Assembly: GCA_009839585.1 (NCBI GenBank) | Contig: VXPI01000188.1 | Span: 1 to 9,733 of the forward strand | Length of the DNA: 9,733 bases | From: Gammaproteobacteria bacterium | GTDB lineage: Bacteria > Pseudomonadota > Gammaproteobacteria > Arenicellales > Poriferihabitantaceae | Reading direction: 5' to 3' | Notes under the pieces: generated by a model | What the model saw: the letters and a program-made list of their open reading frames with translations, nothing else | What the model was told of the DNA's origin: nothing | The model's database searches: none | Made by a program: the position numbers and the translations under genes | Shown here: positions 4,993 through 9,733 of the stretch, piece by piece | Position numbering within the stretch: position 1 is the first letter of the stretch | How the letters are laid out: each line of letters begins with the position of its first letter

Positions 4993-7970
4993 CGATTTCC
5001 GTCCGCAACCTTCATAAAGAGAAAGCTCTGCAAGATTATCTTGCTGACCGTCTCATCAGCGGCGAAGGCTATGTACCGCGCAACCCCTTGACAGACTATG
5101 ACCGCTCACTGGCAATGGACAAGGATCTAGTGCTACGCTTTGTCCAGACTGCACAGAAGGACGCTTGGGACAAACTCACGACGCATTACACGGCATCTGC
5201 CGAAGACACTTTCTTCAAGGAGTTGGAAAGATCAATCAAGGAACGTGGTCTGCTTGACGTTTTTCGTCAAGGCATCAAGATCGTGCCCGGCATCAAGTTC
5301 TCCCTTTGCTATTTCCGCCCCGCAAGCAGCCTGGAACCCAGGCGCATCAAGGAATACCAGTCAAATATCCTATCGGTCATGAAGGAGGTGGAATACAGCA
5401 CAAGATGTGCAAACCGAATCGATGCCGTACTCTTCCTGAACGGCCTGCCTATCGTGACGATGGAGTTCAAGAACCTTCTTACCGACACCACCTTTCGCCA
5501 TGCGGAAAAACAGTATCGCACCGAGCGTTCTCCTGCAGGCGAGCCCCTGCTTACCTTCAAACGCGGTGCACTGGTCCACTTTGCAATCGATGAAGACAAT
5601 GTCTCGATGACAACACGGCTTTTGAATGGCAAGACCAGGTTCCTGCCGTTCAACCGAGGTCGCGATGGTGGTTCCGGAAATCCAGACATCAAGGATGAAC
5701 ACCGCATTGCCTATCTCTATACATCAGGTTTCTGGGGCGAAGCAACCTTTTCCCGTTCCGTTCTCCTTGATGTGATCGGACAGTTCATGCATCTGGAGAA
5801 GGCAGGCAAAAAACAAACCATGATCTTCCCGCGCTATCATCAACTTGATGCGGTTCGTAAAATCATGACACACGCAAAAGATCATGGTACCGGAAACAAC
5901 TACCTGATCCAGCACTCGGCAGGTTCTGGCAAGTCAAACACGATTGGCTGGCTGGCCCATCATGCAATCAACCTGCATGACAGTGTCGACAATCCGGTCT
6001 TCAATACTGTGATTATCGTGACCGACCGCGTCGTTCTCGACAGGCAGTTGCAGGGAACCGTTTCGCAATTCGAGCAGACCAGTGGCATCGTAAGGAAAAT
6101 TGACGGCACATCGCGTCAACTGAAGGAAGCCATCGCTGACGGTGCCCGCATCATCGTTACCACCATCCAGAAATTCTCGACCGACCACCTGCAAGCGCTT
6201 TCAGGTCAGGGGGAGCGGAAATTTGCGGTCATCGTGGATGAGGCACATTCGAGCCAGTCTGGCAAAAGTGCACAGGCAATGACTGATGCATTGACACGCG
6301 AAAATTCTTCATCTGCTGAAATTGAGGACTTGATCCTAAAGCATCAGAAAGCGCGAGGCCCGCAGACAAACATCAGTTTCCTTGCGTTCACTGCAACGCC
6401 CCGAAATGTGACTCTGGAACGCTTTGGACAAATAGGCACGGACGGCCTGCCCCATCCATTCCATCTCTACTCCATGAGACAGGCAATTGAAGAAAATTTC
6501 ATTCTCGATGTGCTTCAGAACTACATGACCTACAAGGCTTACTATCAACTCGAGAAGGCCATTGAGGACGATCCCCGGCTAAGCGGGCGAAAGGGACAGC
6601 GCAAGGTCGCTCGATATGCAAGCCTGCACCCAACCGCCATCGGCCAGAAAGCCGAGATCATCATCGAGCATTTCCGCCGCCATGCCATGCATGAAATGGG
6701 CGGGCAGGCCAAGGCCATGGTCGTTACCAAAAGCCGGGAGCATGCACTCAGATATTTCGATGGTATAGGGAATTACATAAAAGAACAGGGATATACAGAC
6801 CTGAAAGCACTTGTCGCTTTCTCGGGCGAACTGGATTCAGGAGACAACAAGGTAACAGAGGCAAGCCTCAACGGATTTTCCGAAACCGAGCTCCCCGGTC
6901 GCTTTGATGGATTCAAGCCTGACGGAACCCCGTATCCTGACACTTATCACATATTGGTCGTAGCTGAAAAATACCAGACGGGTTTTGACCAGCCCAGGCT
7001 TTGCGCCATGTATGTTGATAAAAAACTCTCCGGTCTTCAGGCGGTTCAGACACTTTCACGGCTGAACCGGAAACGGACCGATAAACACTGCACCTACATC
7101 CTTGATTTTGAGAACAGCATCGAAGATACCCAGATAGCCTTTAAGCCGTTTTATGAAGTCACGGCCATTGAAGCGATGTCTGAACCCAATCAGGTTTATG
7201 ATCTGGAGAGGCGGCTGTTCAAATTTGGCTATCTCGACAGGGAAGAGATTGAGCGCTTTGCCCAGACATACTTCAAGGGACCTCTCAGCACCGCAGACAG
7301 GCCACGCCTTGAGGGTCTGGTTCGGCAGGCCGTTACTCGCTTTGAAGCGGACGATGATCCAGGACGGCAAGAGGAGTTCCGCCAGCTGCTGAGGAGCTTT
7401 AATCGCTTCTATGCCTTTATTGCTCAGGTCTATCCCCTGGAAGATACGAGCCTTGAAAAACTCGCATGCTACGGCGATTGGCTTTCCCGCTTGCTACCGA
7501 ACCGCGAGATTCCGCCGGAAATCGAGATCACGGATGAAATGCTTGACTTGCAGGCTTTCAGGGTGGACAAGAAGGAAGAGGGAAGCGGCTCTCTCTCACC
7601 CGGTGACACACTGGAACTTACTGCCATCAATGAATTTGGAGCCAAACCCTATACGGAGGACGAGAAGAAGGAACTGTCCGAGATCGTCAAGGAATTCAAC
7701 AACCGACACGGCACAGACTTTACAGAAGAGGACATGCTCCGTTTCGAGCAGGTTAATCGTGACATAATGGATGAAAACCTGTCCGACATGTTGCGAAACA
7801 ACCCTCCCGATGTAGTCTATACCGCTTTTGCTGAGGCATTTTTGAGAGGTGCGATCCTGATGTTCCAGCGCGACAAGGAAATGCAAAACATCATCCTCAC
7901 TGATCCAGATGCTAGAGACAAGGCTACAAGACACTTTTTCAACCGCGCATGGCGAGCAGTACATACATGA
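4989..7970 (+). CDS. hsdR: Type I restriction endonuclease / translocase subunit HsdR
   Basis: Motor and nuclease subunit: it joins the HsdM-HsdS core, pulls DNA past unmethylated targets using ATP and cuts at a distance. The 993 residues match the family's usual length. The N-terminal nuclease domain (about 1-260) shows the PD-(D/E)xK pattern with D145 and E159-F-K161. The superfamily 2 helicase core follows: Walker A AGSGKS at 311-316 (K315), DEAH at 417-420, the TATPR motif at 468-472, and GFDQPRL followed by QTLSRLNR (687-694) in the second RecA-like lobe. A helical C-terminal region (about 730-993) completes it. All key residues are present, so it should be active. The ATG overlaps the DUF5615 stop and has a GGAG site; an in-frame TTG at 4944 would add 15 residues that do not look like family sequence. 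The stop overlaps the next ATG. Confidence 0.97.
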   Translation: MTISVRNLHKEKALQDYLADRLISGEGYVPRNPLTDYDRSLAMDKDLVLRFVQTAQKDAWDKLTTHYTASAEDTFFKELERSIKERGLLDVFRQGIKIVPGIKFSLCYFRPASSLEPRRIKEYQSNILSVMKEVEYSTRCANRIDAVLFLNGLPIVTMEFKNLLTDTTFRHAEKQYRTERSPAGEPLLTFKRGALVHFAIDEDNVSMTTRLLNGKTRFLPFNRGRDGGSGNPDIKDEHRIAYLYTSGFWGEATFSRSVLLDVIGQFMHLEKAGKKQTMIFPRYHQLDAVRKIMTHAKDHGTGNNYLIQHSAGSGKSNTIGWLAHHAINLHDSVDNPVFNTVIIVTDRVVLDRQLQGTVSQFEQTSGIVRKIDGTSRQLKEAIADGARIIVTTIQKFSTDHLQALSGQGERKFAVIVDEAHSSQSGKSAQAMTDALTRENSSSAEIEDLILKHQKARGPQTNISFLAFTATPRNVTLERFGQIGTDGLPHPFHLYSMRQAIEENFILDVLQNYMTYKAYYQLEKAIEDDPRLSGRKGQRKVARYASLHPTAIGQKAEIIIEHFRRHAMHEMGGQAKAMVVTKSREHALRYFDGIGNYIKEQGYTDLKALVAFSGELDSGDNKVTEASLNGFSETELPGRFDGFKPDGTPYPDTYHILVVAEKYQTGFDQPRLCAMYVDKKLSGLQAVQTLSRLNRKRTDKHCTYILDFENSIEDTQIAFKPFYEVTAIEAMSEPNQVYDLERRLFKFGYLDREEIERFAQTYFKGPLSTADRPRLEGLVRQAVTRFEADDDPGRQEEFRQLLRSFNRFYAFIAQVYPLEDTSLEKLACYGDWLSRLLPNREIPPEIEITDEMLDLQAFRVDKKEEGSGSLSPGDTLELTAINEFGAKPYTEDEKKELSEIVKEFNNRHGTDFTEEDMLRFEQVNRDIMDENLSDMLRNNPPDVVYTAFAEAFLRGAILMFQRDKEMQNIILTDPDARDKATRHFFNRAWRAVHT

Positions 7971-9271
7971 ACGAAAAGCTATTTCCGAAGCCCCGACCTG
8001 CCAATCCAGTATCGTTGGAGAAGTGGTTACGACGTACCGACCGGGCCGAGACCGGGCGTGAGCCATTCTTTCGGGGACGAGATGATAAATACAAGGTATT
8101 TCAGGATGCTGTAACTAGTCTCAACGATGGTTTCATCGGCGGCGGCACGATGATCTTTCAGGGTGCTCCGGGCTCCGGTAAAACAGCACTGATGCAGGAG
8201 TGCATGGAGGCGGTACGACAGCATTCGACACCTAATGAACCATGGGTAGCCGTGAACATCAAGCCAGAGAATCTTGAGTCAGCAGCGGAGGTTGTGGTGT
8301 TGTTAATCGAAGCGATTAATCAGGAAGGCGAACGGCTCTCGAAAATATTATCGGGCAGTAGTGCCAGGAAGCTGGAAAGCATTATGGAAATAGGCCGAAA
8401 AGTGTATCATGACCTTTCTGAAAGAGGATTTGGCATCGCCGGTATTTCTGTAGGAAGGAAATCAAGAAATGATCAGGAAGCCATTGTATTTTCACAGCGA
8501 CTTTTTCAGAATGCAGCTGGACTATTGAAGAACTTTCACATCGTGGCTTTTGTTGATGAAGCCCAGAACACCCCGGTTGGGAACTCGACGAAAGGGGTAA
8601 TGAGCTGCTTGCATGATCCGCCCGATAAGATTCCCTTGCTAGCCGCATTTTTCGGATTGAGTGATACCGAAAGCAGGTTATCCGAATGCGGTATCTCAAG
8701 ACCTGCTGACCAGCGGGTGGTAAATCTCGAACTTCTGGATTACGAAGAGTCTTGTGATGTCATTCGAAGCGTATTCAATGCCTATGAATTTACCGGTTCA
8801 AGAGAAGAGCGGGAAATCTGGGTAAACCGCATGGCGAAACTGTCTCAAGGGTGGCCCCAGCATATCAATCGCATAGCCGTTGCTGCTTCTCATGTTATTG
8901 TTGAACATGGAGGAAAAATCAAAAGTGAATGGCTTGATCAGGCTCTTCATAACGCTCAGGGTAGAAAGGAAGATTACTACAGGATGATACTTCGTAGATG
9001 CTCAGGCCAGTCATGGATTTATAAACAACTGGCACTGGCCACAGATCACAATGATGGTTTATTGAATATAGACCAGATTTTCAACATTGCACAACATGCG
9101 AAAACCAAATGTGGAGAACCCGTGAAAGATTTCCCGACGGATGCCTTGCATGCCGGCGTTTTGATGGAATCAAGAGACAGGCCAGGTAATTACTATATTC
9201 CAATACCATCATTGGGTGATTTTCTGAGGAAACTACCTGACAACCCACCACCTGATACTGGGTTAACATAG
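7967..9271 (+). CDS. AAA+ family ATPase coupled to hsdR
   Basis: A 434-residue predicted ATPase of the AAA+ (ExeA/TniB/Cdc6-like) kind. After a proline- and arginine-rich start comes EPFFRGRDDKY, a typical lead-in, then Walker A GAPGSGKT (66-73, K72), Walker B ending in DEAQ (197-200), a GLSDT segment that may be sensor 1, and WPQHINRIA, matching the sensor 2 helix region. The remaining about 130 residues look like a winged-helix or helical lid domain; no nuclease, membrane or protease motif is visible. The ATG at 7967 overlaps the hsdR stop as ATGA, the operon's usual junction, so I prefer it; an in-frame ATG at 7949 would add six residues. It is not a standard type I subunit. It may be an accessory that senses or remodels DNA-protein complexes, or cargo of a mobile element; its role is unknown. 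Confidence 0.85.
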   Translation: MNEKLFPKPRPANPVSLEKWLRRTDRAETGREPFFRGRDDKYKVFQDAVTSLNDGFIGGGTMIFQGAPGSGKTALMQECMEAVRQHSTPNEPWVAVNIKPENLESAAEVVVLLIEAINQEGERLSKILSGSSARKLESIMEIGRKVYHDLSERGFGIAGISVGRKSRNDQEAIVFSQRLFQNAAGLLKNFHIVAFVDEAQNTPVGNSTKGVMSCLHDPPDKIPLLAAFFGLSDTESRLSECGISRPADQRVVNLELLDYEESCDVIRSVFNAYEFTGSREEREIWVNRMAKLSQGWPQHINRIAVAASHVIVEHGGKIKSEWLDQALHNAQGRKEDYYRMILRRCSGQSWIYKQLALATDHNDGLLNIDQIFNIAQHAKTKCGEPVKDFPTDALHAGVLMESRDRPGNYYIPIPSLGDFLRKLPDNPPPDTGLT

Positions 9272-9585
9272 GGGTAAATTTAACGCAGGATCTACACTCT
9301 GACTGCTACTGGACTAAGAATTTAGAAGACCCCTCCTAATCTTGGCACAACCAACCCTCGATGCTGGAACGCCACTATTAAAGAAAAGGGGGTTAAGGAA
9401 TTATTCTTATCATCGCATCAGGCTAAGCCAGACACAGCACATAATGCCTTGCGCCTAATACAGAGCAGTCTATTTGAGGATTAGGGAATCCGGTCTTTAT
9501 AGCCACCCCACTTGCCATGAAATAACCGGTCGATATTCCGTTTCGTCTAATTGGGATCGTTAAAATAAGACCCGGAGGCTGAAAC

Positions 9586-9618
9586 ATGATCGTATTTTTT
9601 CGTGATAAAGAAGTCTGA
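9586..9618 (+). CDS. Possible 10-codon minigene or leader peptide
   Basis: Reads MIVFFRDKEV then TGA. A good ribosome-binding site, GGAGG at 9574-9578, lies seven bases before the ATG, better than those of most full genes here. TAAAAT at 9561-9566 could serve as a -10 element, but I see no good -35. The stop codon falls inside the first of three hairpins. It may be a leader peptide, the first codons of a broken gene, or chance. Confidence 0.25.
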   Translation: MIVFFRDKEV

Positions 9619-9688
9619 CTTCTTTCTCGTAGTCAAACTGATTCTGGCAGATGGCCCGGAGGCCATAATACCCAAGCTCTTTTTGGGT
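9607..9688 (+). other. Cluster of three perfect hairpins
   Basis: Three inverted repeats lie within 82 bases: AAAGAAGT/ACTTCTTT with a 3-base loop (9607-9625), ATGGCC/GGCCAT with a CGGA loop (9651-9666), and ACCCAA/TTGGGT with a 7-base loop (9670-9688). The first stem extends past one mismatch to further pairs. None is followed by a T-run, so they are not standard intrinsic terminators; an attenuator, a small structured RNA or a transcript-end stabiliser are possible. Confidence 0.45.
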
Positions 9689-9733
9689 CGTGAGCGAAAG
9701 TCAAACAAGCTACATCATATAACGATGCACGTA

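Larger units (their letters stand above)
9272..9733 (+). other. Non-coding tail after the operon
   Basis: About 460 bases with stops in all frames and no gene of normal size on either strand. No RNA gene is recognisable and no classical terminator (GC-rich stem plus T-run) directly follows the ATPase gene. The last 150 bases contain a possible minigene and three hairpins, described separately. The window ends before the next gene. Confidence 0.6.

Noticed and set aside
7949..7966. ATG at 7949 as the start of the AAA+ gene
   Set aside because: Possible, but it has no ribosome-binding site and gives a 22-base overlap; 7967 gives the ATGA junction shared by the other genes.
7596..8066. 156-codon minus-strand frame across the hsdR-ATPase junction
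   Set aside because: Both plus-strand genes it overlaps have clear family motifs, and the antisense product has no recognisable features.
9670..9688. ACCCAA/TTGGGT hairpin as an intrinsic terminator
   Set aside because: The T-run is in the loop and the bases after the stem are CGTGAGCG, so it lacks the required trailing U tract.

Overview
The window carries a single plus-strand defence locus: a complete type I restriction-modification system (hsdM, hsdS, hsdR) with two toxin-antitoxin-like modules inserted between its genes and an AAA+ ATPase gene attached to its end. Base composition is moderate, most starts are ATG, several genes have clear Shine-Dalgarno sequences, and most genes overlap by a few bases. 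This fits a Gram-negative bacterium, perhaps a proteobacterium, but nothing in the window fixes the taxon and no housekeeping gene is present.

Layout. 1-93 is a short upstream region. 94-2592 encodes an HsdM DNA methyltransferase whose reading frame runs without a stop into a PIN-type ribonuclease domain (from about residue 681). A 65-codon gene (2582-2779) overlaps its end and looks like the small partner that usually accompanies this PIN subfamily. 2780-3092 is a gap of 313 bases with no convincing gene, possibly a decayed one, ending in a 27-codon frame that overlaps the hsdS start. hsdS (3093-4493) has two target recognition domains separated by duplicated conserved regions. A DUF433 antitoxin-like gene (4490-4711) and a DUF5615 PIN-like toxin gene (4714-4992) sit between hsdS and hsdR. 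hsdR (4989-7970) is a full-length nuclease/translocase, and an AAA+ ATPase gene (7967-9271) starts on its stop codon. 9272-9733 is non-coding except for a possible 10-codon minigene with a good ribosome-binding site followed by three perfect hairpins.

How it works together. HsdM and HsdS should form the methyltransferase core; adding HsdR gives the restriction complex. ATGA stop/start overlaps at 4490, 4989 and 7967, and a near-overlap at 4709, tie hsdS, the DUF433/DUF5615 pair, hsdR and the ATPase into one translationally coupled unit. The embedded PIN modules could stabilise the locus or act as a second, RNA-directed layer of defence; this is inference. The points most worth following are the HsdM-PIN fusion, the toxin pair built into the hsdS-hsdR junction, and the coupled ATPase.
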